Source of the DNA: Plantago major
Taxonomy: Eukaryota; Streptophyta; Magnoliopsida; Lamiales; Plantaginaceae
Assembly: GCA_026545765.1 (NCBI GenBank)
Contig: CM048839.1
Coordinates: 4,114,835 to 4,178,834 of the forward strand
Reading direction: 5' to 3'
Length of the DNA: 64,000 nucleotides
The notes beneath the pieces were generated by a model. It did not search any database. It was not told the origin of the DNA and saw only the letters and a list, made by a program, of their open reading frames with translations. Shown here one piece after another: positions 25,843 through 37,944 of the stretch. How positions within the stretch are numbered: the first letter of the stretch is position 1; every line of letters starts with the position of its first letter. Position numbers and translations under genes: made by a program.

Positions 25843-26253
25843 CTGATTGGAGATCTCAGTTACACCGAGCTGAATCGGAGTGTGGTTGAGCCGGCGATCA
25901 GGGGAGGAGAGAGAAACAGAGAAGACAGTGAATTCTCTCTCTACAAAAACGAAATCCAAAATTGGAGAAGAAATCGTTTAATTTGGTTTTTCTCTCTAAT
26001 CTATTAATCTCATCAGAAGAAAAGTAACCTCTGTAATTTTAATAAGTGGTTGTTGATTTGATTGGATTATATTGGAAAAAATATGAAATTTACTACAGTG
26101 TTCATGAAATACTCCAATTCGGAGTCGGATTAAAAATCAAGATCAGGGAAAGTGAAGGAAAGTAAAAAATAGTAGAGCAAAAGAAACCAAAATATATCGG
26201 GTTTAACTTTCTACGGTTCGGGCACGAGTTGGATAAATTTTAAAAGAAGAGAG

Positions 26254-27014
26254 ACTATGTTCTATTTGTTTGAACATAACTAAACTGAATTGATCGCAAC
26301 TGGACTGAACTGGATTTAATTTATTTGTAGTATAAATATCAACTAAGTTGAACTGAACTGAATTAATCTGAATTCAATTGTAGTGAACTAAAATTAATGA
26401 GTTTTTAGATAAAGATAACGGAGCCTAAATAAATAAAGTAAAATAGATGGTGAAAAAAGTAAGAGACATGGTGAATAAAGTATCATAGGGGATGAATAAA
26501 TTAGAAGTTGAAATCGGGACGTTACAAAACAGAATGTGATTTGGGTTTGGGGCTAAGGGAATACTATATAGTATGTCCAGCACAACTAACCAATAGCAGA
26601 TAGGTGATGAGCTAATTAAAAAAATTGAGGTGTTTCGTTAGATTTATTGGTCGATAAGCTAGATTTTTATTAAATATTATGCATACTATATATGTTATAA
26701 AATATATTGGTTATTTTATTTTTCTGATATTCGATAAGCTAGATTTTATTAAATATAATGTATACTATATATGTTATAAAATATATTGGTTATTTTATCT
26801 TTTTGATAAGCTTAAATTATATGATCAATTAGTTTATAATATACCAGCTAAATGTTCGCGTACGATACTTACTTTAAAATAACCTCTTTGTATTTAGGTT
26901 CTGTTCACTTCATCTGCAAGTTCATTCAGTTCAGCTTAGTTATATTTTATACTACAATTCAGTTTAATTCATTTCAGTTCAGATTCAATTCAGTTCTGTT
27001 CAGACGAACATAGC
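26254..27014. mobile_element. Foldback element with CAGTT-rich arms
   Basis: The left arm (26254-26410) and the reverse complement of the right arm (26900-27014) share CTATGTTC, TGAACNNAACTNAACTGAATT and GTAGTATAAAATATAACTAAG-like sequence, making inverted repeats of about 150 bp. The interior has an 80-bp tandem duplication (units from 26651 and 26731). Non-coding. The same GAACATAGC end and TTTATACTACAATT core recur at 41660-41827, and the core again at 31420-31447, so this is a repeat family. Confidence 0.6.
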
Positions 27015-27490
27015 AAAGCCTTAGTAGAGCCAATGCAATAACATACACAAAGCAATTTTTTACATTAAAATCTAGAGAGTAATTATTTCAAGCTTATTCT
27101 TATTACCGTAATTCATCATATTCTTTATCAAGTTATAATAACAGGGTTGCTAAAGTGTTGAAAAACACAAAATAGTTGAAGTGTCGCAAGGTGATTGGGT
27201 GGAAGTTGTCACTCCTATATGCGGAGTATTTATGTTCATATTCAAAATATAATAGTAATATTATTATTGTTATTATATTTTTTATTTGGAATTCACATTA
27301 CTTATTCTCCATGCTTGCTAAAATAAAAATAAATTATGTGTTTTTATTTAAAAAACCACTCCGTAAATATTACTGACAATTATATGATACATTTCGTCGA
27401 ATCACATCCAAATGTATCATGAAATATTTGAAACCGAATAGTACACAAGCGATAGGATTAAAATAGAGGCGTTGATGATATGCCTTTACC
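27015..27490. other. Intergenic DNA, nothing recognised
   Basis: AT-rich spacer between the foldback element and the duplicated calmodulin-like 3' end. Confidence 0.55.
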
Positions 27491-27728
27491 AATGCAATAT
27501 AATTATGTCACTCGTGTCCCTAGCTCGAAGTTAATAAATTTAAAATTAGCAGGGATATTGTTACATATACACTTCATTAAGATGTTAAGATTACGTCAAA
27601 ATAGACAATTTATTTGGAACGGTGAGACCTGGGAACATGAACACGTCGTTAACAATGTGCAGGCAACATCATCATCCTCACAAATTCATCGTAGTTTACA
27701 AGACCATCACCATCCAGATAAGCTTCTC
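27491..27728 (-). pseudogene. Tandem duplicate of the calmodulin-like last-exon end
   Basis: This 238-bp unit is repeated directly and adjacently at 27729-27967. It carries, on the minus strand, the end of EF-hand 4 ([17 protein letters not shown]), the AHC-stop tail and about 160 bp of downstream sequence. The duplicate lacks the first part of exon 3 and all upstream exons, so it is a 3' fragment lying downstream of the intact gene. An asparagine-to-aspartate difference (NYN/NYD) separates the two copies. Confidence 0.85.
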
Positions 27729-27887
27729 AATGCGATATAACTATGTCACTCGTGTCCCTAGCTCGAAGTTAATACATTTAAAATTAGCAGGGATATTGTT
27801 ACATATACACTTCATTAAAATGTTAAGATTAAGTCAAAACTAGACAATTTATTTGGAACGGGGAGACTTGGGAGCATGAACACGTCG

Positions 27888-28613
27888 TTAACAATGTGCG
27901 GGCAACATCATCATCCTCACAAATTCATTGTAGTTTACGAGTCCATCACCATCCAGATCAGCTTCTCTAATCATTTGATCGACCTCCTCTGCATTAAGTC
28001 TTTCCCCCAAAATCATCATCACATTTATCAACTGTAACAATTTACACCCATGTCAATGAAACATTGTGCAAGACTTGCAACTTCAAGTTCAAACAGTTGT
28101 GTCGTGTTAGAAAATTAATATAAATGAACAAATTTTATATATCTCTACAGATTCGACCTTGTAAATGAGATGAAATCTTTATCACAACGTACCTCGAGTG
28201 ATGAAATGAATCCATCCTGATCCCGGTCGAAAACCTTGAAAGCTTCTTTTAGCTCATCGGCAGCATGTTCCCTGACCTTTCTTGCCATCATGCTCAAGAA
28301 GTCATGGAAATCTAGTGTTCCATCTCCATTACCACCCACCTGATTCATCATTTCCTGAACCTCTTCAATTGTTGGATGTTGGTTTAAAGACTTCATCACT
28401 AGTGCCAGTTCTTCCATAGTCACAATCCCTTTAAACAACATAATAACAAGTTAGCCAACAGCAACCTTTTAGTTCCCGTACTACAGTGCGACTGTGCTAT
28501 AATGAAAGTTTTTAAACGTAAAACAACAACAACTCACCATCTGAATCTCTGTCAATCAAGCAAAACGCATCGTGGAACTCGACAATCTGGTGTTCTGTGA
28601 GTCCTTCCGCCAT
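27888..28613 (-). CDS. Calmodulin-like protein, CML8/CML11 type
   Basis: A small four-EF-hand calcium sensor, cytosolic or nuclear. Exons 28613-28538, 28428-28193 and 28031-27888 join in phase to 151 residues, close to calmodulin's 149. EF-hand loops: DRDSDGIVTMEE (residues 21-32), the divergent [24 protein letters not shown] and [12 protein letters not shown]. Loop 2 begins with glycine where calmodulins have aspartate, so site 2 probably binds Ca2+ weakly. The C-terminal AHC after RMMMLP resembles the short cysteine-containing tails of some plant calmodulin-like proteins. The ATG was chosen because [10 protein letters not shown] aligns with the calmodulin start. A TATA box lies about 110 bp upstream. 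A partial duplicate of its last exon follows directly downstream. Confidence 0.93.
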
Positions 28614-28720
28614 TGATTTTCTTGCAGAGACTTGTATCCGTCTTTTCCGAGAAGTGTAAGCTTGGTGGAGGAAAATAGAGAATGAAGACTTGGTTATTAT
28701 ACAACACAGTTTTGCTAGCA

Positions 28721-28730
28721 CTATATATAG
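28721..28730 (-). promoter_or_regulatory. TATA box of the calmodulin-like gene
   Basis: CTATATATAG lies 108-117 bases upstream of the ATG, which would place transcription start near 28690-28697 and give an 80-base leader. Confidence 0.6.
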
Positions 28731-28739
28731 AGACATTTT

Positions 28740-29240
28740 CTTCTTCGAGTAAACTGTAAGCACAAGGTCAACATCCAATGAGAAGAAGAAAATGTCTTTG
28801 TTCAACATATAAATAAAGTGTTTATTTATGGATGACTGAATCAAAGGTACCGATTACACCAAGTAGGGACATTTTTAATACTAAGTGAGGATAATTTTTT
28901 TTCGTTTCAAAAACTCGTATAGACAAAATAAAATAAATATATATAATGAATATAACACAAATACTTATGTACATATTGGCTCCGTCCCTACATCGTAGGT
29001 GTATCTCGAATGATATTTAAAAATATATAATTTCGATATTTTGATACATATAAAAGTAATCCGACCCGTACTCGAACAATGTGGATCCTACAAAAAGATA
29101 AGAAATGCTATTGCTACTTGCTAGTGCCACTAACGAAGACCCAAAGGAGGAGGACGGATAATTTTGAACCACAAGTTAGTTGTAGCGTTAATTGTTTAGC
29201 CTATAACACATTAGTAAACAACAATTTATGTATTGATAGT
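28740..29240. other. Intergenic DNA, nothing recognised
   Basis: Upstream region of the calmodulin-like gene, followed by AT-rich spacer. No further promoter motif stands out. Confidence 0.5.
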
Positions 29241-29589
29241 TAATTAATCTAAAATCCTAAACCATAAGAGAGCTAATACCACTCCCAATGGGTAGTCGCG
29301 ACGACCATGAATAGTTGCGGTCGTGAGCGACGGTTGATTTAATAACCACTGCAGAAAAAAAGCTGTCCAACAGGTCGTCGGACGACCGTGAATAGTGTTT
29401 TTTATTATTTTTTTCGTATTTTTTTTAAAATTTTTTTTAGCTTGCTTCACATATTATAAGAGTGTTTAGAAGTTGAAATTACTCGAATTGGATTCTTAAA
29501 ACTCGTTTTATAATTTATTGAGATTGAAATCAGAATGAAAAAAATGAGGAAAAAACATAATAAATCTAGTACAAAATATGGATAATGAC

Positions 29590-30310
29590 ATTGAAGGATT
29601 GTTGTCTGCACTTTATGAGGATAGGTACCATTGGATACCTGACTACACAGCATCAAACCTCATTTCAAGGTGAATCTCAATTTCATCTGAATTTGAAGTC
29701 TCAATTCGATCATTCAACTTCCCTGAAACACCAAATAAAGCATGCCAAATCCAAGTATCTTGGGATGCAACCGCCTCCAAAACAAGTGTGGCTCTCTTGT
29801 TTTTTCCTTGGAACTGCCCTTTCCAACCGACGGACAGTTCTTCCATTCCCGGTGCATGCAATCGATACTTCCAAACATGCCGGGAAAACCTCGACTAGTG
29901 TTCACCTGGACTAATTGACGTACATCCTCCGCATTGGCCCTCCTCATATATGTAGGACCAAAAACCGAAACAACACCATTACAAAAGGCCTTCAATGCCT
30001 CTTGACCAGTCGTTTGACTTACACGAGTGTATTCGTCCACCATGTCTGCACATACACCATATGCAAGTTGTCGGATGGCAGATGTGCATTTCTGTTTTGC
30101 CGTAAAACCCAACCTCCCTGTAGCATCCCGGTGTTGTTGAAAATACGGATCGTATTGCTCTAAAGCTTCGACGATCCGGAGAAACAATGGCCTTTGCATC
30201 CTGAACCGACGTCGGAACTTGACCGCTCCCCATGTTGGACGTTCAACAAAGTAATCGTTATCGAGTAGAACAACAAACTGTTCCCTCTGCGTATACCCCG
30301 ACCTCCTTCG
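29590..30310 (-). pseudogene. PIF/Harbinger transposase remnant
   Basis: A DDE-type transposase of the HARBI1/ALP1-like plant family. In order: DNDYFVERPTWGAVKFRRRF and MQRPLFLRI (30270-30180), QKCTSAIRQLAYG, the first catalytic Asp in FGSIDCMH.EWKNC (29860s), then after a -1 frameshift near 29830 VGWKGQFQGKN, LEAVASQDTWIWHA and the second Asp in LND (about 29715). After LND the homology stops and no third acidic residue follows. The start is also out of frame with the upstream Ser-rich frame (30486-30310). The coding sequence is therefore truncated and frameshifted. 29260-29400 and 30680-30760 are GC-rich, GACGACC/GGACGGCC-bearing borders that may be subterminal regions. No matched terminal repeats found. 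Confidence 0.85.
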
Positions 30311-30539
30311 TGGATTTGTTGCTCGCAGTGGTTGATTATGTGAGGAGTGGCTTGAATGAGAAGTTTGGTAGCACGGGTATAGTAATCAGTTCGTGTGCTT
30401 GAAGAGGAAGAAGAGGAATCAGCATGTTGTGCAAACTCTTCATCAACTAGATGATGATAAGTTGTTGATGTAGTGATTAATTGCAAACATGTTTGGATAT
30501 GTGTTTGAGTTTAGAGACGTTTTGAGTTTAAGAAATGGA

Positions 30540-32090
30540 AGATGAGAGGAAATTAAGGTGTGGTGAAATGAGTTGTGAATGAGTTGTATTTATAGATCTC
30601 GAAAAAATATAGCCGTTGGGGTATTTTTTATTTAATATTACTTTATAAATTAATTTAAAAAAATAAAAAAAATTTAAAAAAGGGTGGGGCCCACCCGGCT
30701 GCCCGGGACGGCCGAGGCCCCAAATTCAGCCTTCCATGGCCGCCGCCGCTAATTAAGTTTTTGTAGAATAGGCCCACTATTTCTCCAATATAAAAAGTCT
30801 AATTAAGTTTTTTTTTTCCAAGTCAAAATATTGGAGGCCCATTTTTCCGTTTTTTGTAGAATTTAAATACCTACCAGCTAGTATAAATTACTAGGAACAT
30901 GAAATCGTTCAACTTGTTGCTAGTGAATAGTGATGGCTCAGTTGAGTTTTACACAATTCACAACATGCATGGTTGATGGCTCAGTTGAGTAAACGAGCTC
31001 ACGCGGTCATCCATTACAAATTGTATCATTTCACACGCGATTAATTTTGAAGTGATATAAATAGTTCGATATATTTCCTAATTTGACAAATATTATGCCA
31101 CGACTTTATTGGTAAGTTATTCCACTGAACCAAACGATACAAACATTATTTCATGAAACGGTTTATTGACCGGCTCCAATTAAAACTTCATGATATGATT
31201 TATTGACATGGAGGAGTACCCATCATTCTACAAAGCCTTGTCAGATGGTACCGTATTTGCTTGACATATGTTAGTAACAGAATGCTTTTTTTTTTTTTTT
31301 TCCTTCTTCTGTCTATGGAAGACCAATGTTTTTAACTACTAACCCTAACCGTATTGAACTTGTTTTCTTCAAACCTATTAATTTCGATTGATTCATTCGG
31401 TCAGATTCGGTTATCTTGGTGTTTTTTTATACTACAATTGATTCGATTCGATCTGAATGCAGATCCTTACTCACGTCCTTCAGTCAGTTACGTTAGTAAA
31501 CGAGATATGAGAAAACTTTAATTTTCCTAAAACTATTTTCTGAAAAATATGATATTTCCTCAGTTTATTTTATTATTCTCTCACCAAATGCAAAAGGAAC
31601 CCAAATACAAATTTTAATAATAAAACCCTAGAATCCTCTATTACATGCGATTTCATCTATCCACTATATAAACCCAGACCCCAAAATTCCACTACGTTTA
31701 TAAAATTCCGTAAACCTCACATTTCATTTTCTCTGTAATTTTTAAATGTAAATTATCAATTACACCATGAGTGAACTATAATTAAATTATCATCTAAATG
31801 TGTTGCTATGATCCCCTAGTATATATTTTTTGCATGCTTTATCTTTTTAAGCAGAAAGTACCGAGCATGTGAGAGTAAAATTTTCTAGAAGTCACATCAC
31901 ACTTTAAAGTTCGGGGGAGTGTAAAAAAATTTAAACCTACAAAAGGTCAGAAAACGCTTTAAACCGATTAAAAACCTATAACAATTAACAAATAAAAACC
32001 ATCATATAATTTTCTAAATCCCAAATTATTTTTACCCTTTCTTAGAAACAAGCAAATCGAACTAAATCTCTACCGAGTAGCTAGCTAGTC
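30540..32090. other. Intergenic DNA
   Basis: Holds the GC-rich patch at 30684-30760 beside the Harbinger remnant and, at 31320-31465, a diverged GATTCGATT-rich relative of the 41660-41827 element (shared TTTATACTACAATTGATTCG). Otherwise nothing. The CYP95 transcript probably begins near 32050-32090. Confidence 0.5.
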
Positions 32091-32161
32091 TTGGCTTCTG
32101 AAAAGCCGCCAAACACCTCTCTACTCCCAAGAAATCAGTTTCAGTTCCGAATTCAGCTCAG

Positions 32162-32452
32162 GTACTCAGTAGGGTTTAGGGTTTTACGCTTCTTATGTTA
32201 TTAAAAATTCGATCTTTATTGAACTAACATCCGTTTCTGCTTGACTTTGAGCTTCGATGATGATTTAAAGTATGTAATTTGGATGTTGGAATTGCATTCT
32301 ACATCAATTTTCGTTTTAGGGATTCAGTTTCTGCTACTTATTACCTGTAAAATACAGATTACCCTTTTACTGAAGTGTGGCATTGTCTTGTATGTCTTGT
32401 TTATGTGCCTTTAGTATTAATTTTGATGATAGTGTGCTATCGTTCTGTTCAG
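32162..32452 (+). other. CYP95: 5' UTR intron of CYP95
   Basis: CAGCTCAG|GTACTC is the donor and CTGTTCAG|GAAAAAAG the acceptor, ending nine bases before the start codon at 32462. Confidence 0.7.
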
Positions 32453-32461
32453 GAAAAAAGA

Positions 32462-35400
32462 ATGAAGAAGGCAAAGAATCCGCTAGTTTTTCTTGATGTT
32501 TCTATTGATGGGAGACCTGCTGAAAAGATTGTCATTGAGGTACTTGCTTAATTTATAGTATCCTTTGAACTTGTTGTTGAAGAGCTTGTTGTCTTTAGTT
32601 TGTTCTAATTAAGCATTGTGCTGTGTGCAGCTGTTTGCCGATGTCGTCCCCAGGACAGCTGAGAATTTCCGGGCACTCTGCACAGGTAGAAAGCTCGAGT
32701 AGTTTGCTTTATTAGGGTACCGGGTACATTTTATTGTGGTTAAGTGGTGGTAAACATGTGCGGTTCATTGTTACAGAAAGGTCTTGTAGAATCTAAATAT
32801 AAAATTGGCATGACACCGCGACTGATTGTGATCAATTGATCGAGTCCAAGTGCTTGCATACTCATTTAAAGCTCCCTTCTCCATCCATATTTTCAGAAGC
32901 GACCCACACTCACACACCACCAGTTCTTACACTACCATTTATATTTACCTCCCTACCCCGTCACCATATCATTTTTACAAACTCAACTTGTCCCTCCCTT
33001 GACATTATAGGTTTCTTCTGTCTTTTCATGGTCAGTCATGGTCTTCTAACAGGATTGGTAATCAGTTTAATAATGTAATGATCCTTTTCCATTGGCAGGT
33101 GAGAAGGGTGATGGGGCATCAACTGGCAAACCTCTGCACTTCAAAAGCACTTCATTCCATCGGATAATAAAAGGATTTATGGTGCAGGTATGTCTTATAG
33201 GCGGAATTGAACGGTTTTTGTTGGGGGAGAGTAGCATTTCTTAATAGCGCTTCTCATCACATCTGTTATCTTGCATGCACTGTTAGTTCATTTTTATGTG
33301 CCTTTAGTCATCAAAACCAAGTAATATAATTGGTTTCTCATGATAAAAGACCACTAGTGATTAGGAAAACCTCCATTCATGTCGTGTATTATTGTGGGCC
33401 GACTCTTACATACTGATTGTTGTCCCACAAAACTCAATGATGTATTTGGAAGATGTTGTTTTCATGCAATCCAAGTAGTGTCTGCCTCGCCAAGCATTGT
33501 GGTTATTCAAAAACTGTCTCGGTAAATGCTTCAATCTGTGTGGATATTCAAAAACTGTCTCGGTAAATGCTTCAATTTGTGTTCCACGTATGTTAAGCCA
33601 CTAGTGACGTGAAGAAACCCCACTTTTATGGATTATTATTTGCTATCCAGCAATGCCAGGCATGCTCCATACCTCATCGGCCTTACCTATCCTACTTCAG
33701 TGTTTGTATTTGTATATCGAATACATGCCAGGACACATATGTTGGGCATGAAACAGTTACCTTCCCTATTTTGGCTTATGCTCTACCCTTAAGCCTAGAA
33801 GCTTTTATAGATTTGAGTCTGGCGACAGGACTTCTCTTCCCATCATGCATGTCCCGGTTATTGCTTCACTTCTTCCTCGTGCATTTATGTAAGGACATAT
33901 TGAAACTCCTAATCATTGCTTATATTTTGCTGTTCTTTAGGGCGGTGACTTTTCGAAGGGAAATGGTATGCTTTTCTTTATTCTGGATTTGGCACTTTCA
34001 ATTGATGTAGATGCTTGATATATAACTTCCATCTTCACGCCCAGACTTGTAAGGCAAACGACCTTTTAATGGCTTGCAGGCACTGGTGGGGAAAGTATAT
34101 ACGGAGGGAAATTTGCTGGTGAGTTCTTTGCTCCTGCCTTGCTCCCTAATGCCTTCAAAATTTCATTTTATGTATTGCTCAAGCTGTACTGAATCTTTGT
34201 TTGCAGATGAGAACTTCAAGTTGGAACACAGTGAGCCTGGTCTTCTCTCCATGGCTAATGCTGGTAAAAACACAAATGGATCTCAGTTCTTCATAATATT
34301 TAAGCGTCAACCACATCTGGACGGGTATGTGATCTCACTCTCACTCTGTCAGTATTGTCAGATGTTATGTATTGATTCTTATTTGAGCATTGAGTTCTTT
34401 TATGATCATAAGCTGGCTTCCTTACCTTTCTTCCCGTTCTTGGCAGAAAACATGTTGTTTTTGGGAAGGTCGTGGAAGGCATGGATATTGTTAAAAAAAT
34501 CGAACTGTTAGGCACAGCTGATGGGAAACCTTCTGGGTTCGTGAAAATTGTTGACTGTGGTGAGATGTCTGAGACTAAAATGCAAAATGCTGTGGGTGCT
34601 GAGAAAGGTATAGTTTACAATTGTCGAGCCCTATCAATGTGCGCATGCACACACGCACACCGCACATGATTTTATCTTGCAGATTTTGCTTTGACATCTG
34701 TGCTTGTATCTTTATCCAGGAAAGAAGAAAAACTCTGAAAAAAGTGCTCCATCTGGTGATGGATCTGTTGGGCAAGTAAAAGATAAACAAAAAGCATCTC
34801 TAAAGGGTAAGAGGAAAAGGAGGAGTTACTCTTCATCTGAGTCTGATAGCTCCGAGTCAGATTCATCAGACACACATTCATCTTCAGACTCGGATTCATA
34901 TTCTTCTTCCTCAAGCTCATCTAGTGATGGAAGGCGGAGGAAGAAAAGGAAAGGAACAAAGAAGGAAAAGCGTCAACATGGAAAAAAAAGGAATGGCCAA
35001 AAGGAAAAGCGAAGAGTTCGTGGCAGAAGATCAAGGCGAAGGTCCAGAAGGTCTTTTTCTATATTGTTAAGATTCAGTTTGTTTCTCCTGTTGAGCGTTT
35101 ATTTTATCTGGTTTTATATATCCTGAAAAGCCTTGCTTCTGCAAGAATGTATTCTGTATTTCATCTATTCTCACAATAATGGTAATGGTTTCATATCTTA
35201 ATCATAATAAGATGTATGATTTTTTTTCCTGGTGTTAAAGCATTGATATTTCTGAGATAAGAGTATATCAATATTACTCTATTTAGGTTCATTGGAACCT
35301 AATTTGTGAAGAGCTTTATCTACATACTAAGTTTGTCCTCATTCCTTGTGATTTAAAATTTGAATTTCAGGGACTCTGAAAGTTCTAGTGATACCGATAG

Positions 35401-37944
35401 TAGCAGCAGCAGGAGTGGGAGCAGCAGTTCTGATGAGGAACATGTTCGCAGTGGAAAAGCTGTTCGCAAGACAAAGACAGTAGTCGAAGTGGAGAAGAAG
35501 CCAGCTCTAATACCTGGTATGCAATCTTTTTAGTGGTTTAATGATGTTTGTTTGATCTTCAATCCAGCCAAAACATAAATTTGACTTTTTTTGTTGGCTC
35601 TATAATCTGAAGCAAAGGAGAAGTCACCAACTCCTCTCTTGGAGTCTAAAGAGCTGCAAAAAGTTGATAAATGGAAACACGGAGCTCATTCATCTGATGA
35701 AGAGGGTGAACTTTCTAAAAGGCCTGCGAGCCATGTAAATAATGGCCAGGGGACAGATAGCAACAATAATCGATCGGCCACCACCCATCGCCAATCTGAT
35801 AATCCAAGCAGGTCCAGATACTTTACTTTCATCACGTGCCCCCTATGGTTTTTGCTCTTGTAATTTGAATGGCATAATTTTCCACATACTACTGTACATG
35901 AAATATGTATTTGATCTTGAATTTATTTTCCCCAGAATCAGTGTCCAGTTTGCTTTTGCTCTTGCCAATATAATATTCTCTTACTGTTTGACTAGCAGGA
36001 GTCTGTCCCCAAGTCCTGGTGTCACGCGAAGGGTTAGCCCTCGCAGCAGCAGTCCAAGCCGAAGTCCCAGACATAAAGACATCAGCAAGGACCCCGAAGT
36101 GAAAATTCCTTCAAGGAGTCCTGTCAGAAGTCCTGAGAGGACAAGCACTCAGCCTTCTGCTGGTAATCACGGTCGAACTCGAAGCCGAAGCCGCTCACCT
36201 GGTGGAACTCAGAAACGCGTCAGAAAAGGGCGGGGCTTCACAGAAAAATTTGCTTTCGTTAGAAAGTACCGCACGCCTTCTCCAGAACCTGGACCGGATA
36301 GGTCATCTCGTTATGGTGGAAGAAACATCCAAAGGAATAATGATAGGTACTATCTGATGCCTAGTTTCATGTTTGATTTTGCACACACCAATTTTATAGC
36401 ATGTGCCCTCGTTTAGTAGCCTTATCTCAGCATGTTTTTCAGATCAACTCTTTTAGAACTTGTGAGTGATTCACATGTTACTGTTACGAATATAATTGAT
36501 TGGATAGAAACAAATGTCAATTACTTGATGTATTCTCGTTAACACTCTTCTCCAAAAAGTGTATTGCTCCGATGTCTGGAGCAGTCAGTAATTTCCTTTT
36601 AGTATGCTATTCTTTTTAACAAATGTTGTTACAGCTCTTGTTTCTAGTTGTTTCTAAAGACCTATCTGATGCCTAATATAATGTTTGATTTTGCACACAC
36701 CAAGTACATAGCCTTCTCTCAGCATGTTTCATTTCCAGTTAACTATAATGACTTGATGCATGCTCGTGACACTCTTCTCCAGAAGTGTATTGTTCCAATG
36801 TCTTTAGTGCTATTCTTTTAAACGAATGCTGTTCCAGCTCTTGTTTCTAGCGGTTTTTTCTTCTTCATCTTTAGATAAAATGCTAAAGTCCATGCTGTTA
36901 ACTTTCTGCTTTTAAGATTGTTTATATGCTCTCAATGATGTTGCCTTAAATGCTATTGAACTGTATATTTGGTTCATTTGTTGTCAGTTTTAGAGTTGCT
37001 GCAGAGTACTTGGAAGTTGTAAATTTTCATATGAGCATGATATACAAATTTTATTTGAAGTAACATACAAACTCACTGCGACATTCCCTTTTCCTTAAGG
37101 TATTCAAGCTACAGAGGCAGATACGAGCGCTCTCCACAGAGACGTTACCGAAGCCCTCCAAGAAGAGGCAGGACCCCACCCAGGTATAACTCTTATCTTG
37201 CTCACATTGGCATGACAATCCTCGCCAACTCATTGCGTTTGCTCATTTTCTCATCTGTATGAATCCCAACGGCCTGTATTTTATGGATAGTTGCCACAAA
37301 CTCCTCCACCCACCTCTCTCACCCCCCACATGTTGTGTGAAATGGTACATGTTCCGAGAAACTCTACAATAATCCCATATTTCCAAATTCGAAAGCTTAT
37401 GCTCCTGAAGTTTACTTGCATAGAAACGGGTTTATGTTTCAGAATTTCTAAAAACACGGGAGAATTTGGTGTCTTACATATATGACGGGCATTCATTCAT
37501 TTCCAAAGTGGATATTCTTGAGGGGATTTAATTTACATATCCTATTATTACTGAACTCGTTATGATCTATGCTTAATTCTGGGACGTGTTAGATATGAAC
37601 GCAAGAGGAGCAGGAGCAGAAGTGTTTCTCGAGGCCCTGTCCGCAGAAGGCGTAGCAGGAGCCCCGTGCGCAGTCCCAGCCCTGCAAATAATCGTCGTGT
37701 GATCAGTGACGTACTAAAGTCTCGTCTAGGCCCTAAAACAGACGACCATACTGTTCGTGTCAGAGGAAGATCTATTTCACGCTCTAGGAGCAGGAGTTCC
37801 TCTAGATCCAGATCTCCTGATGTCGCTACAAGAAAGCATTCACGTAAAGTTTCATCACCGTCAAGGAGCAATTCGAGGTCCAGCTCGCCCGGTGCACAAC
37901 GGGGTTTAGTATCATATGAAGATTTGAGCCCCAGTAAGGGGTAA
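32462..37944 (+). CDS. CYP95: SR-cyclophilin CYP95 (peptidyl-prolyl isomerase with RS tail)
   Basis: A nuclear peptidyl-prolyl cis-trans isomerase associated with splicing factors. Thirteen coding exons join in phase: 32462-32539, 32631-32685, 33099-33187, 33941-33965, 34080-34118, 34207-34324, 34447-34607, 34720-35050, 35371-35516, 35613-35811, 35999-36346, 37100-37183, 37593-37944 (674 residues). Residues 7-175 are the cyclophilin domain with the catalytic [13 protein letters not shown] and GSQFFI motifs. The tryptophan that binds cyclosporin in human CypA is His here (QPHLDGKH), which suggests low drug sensitivity. The rest is Lys/Arg/Ser-rich, with serine-acid runs, RS repeats and the family motif [20 protein letters not shown]. 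Exon 4 is a 25-base microexon. Confidence 0.96.
36347..36990 (+). repeat. Tandem duplication inside CYP95 intron 11
   Basis: The block starting CTATCTGATGCCTA at 36350 recurs at 36662 with shared words TTTGATTTTGCACACACCAA, CTCAGCATGTTT, ACACTCTTCTCCA and CAGCTCTTGTTTCTAG. The period is about 312 bp and the copies are clearly diverged. It explains the unusual length of this intron (753 bases). Confidence 0.75.
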
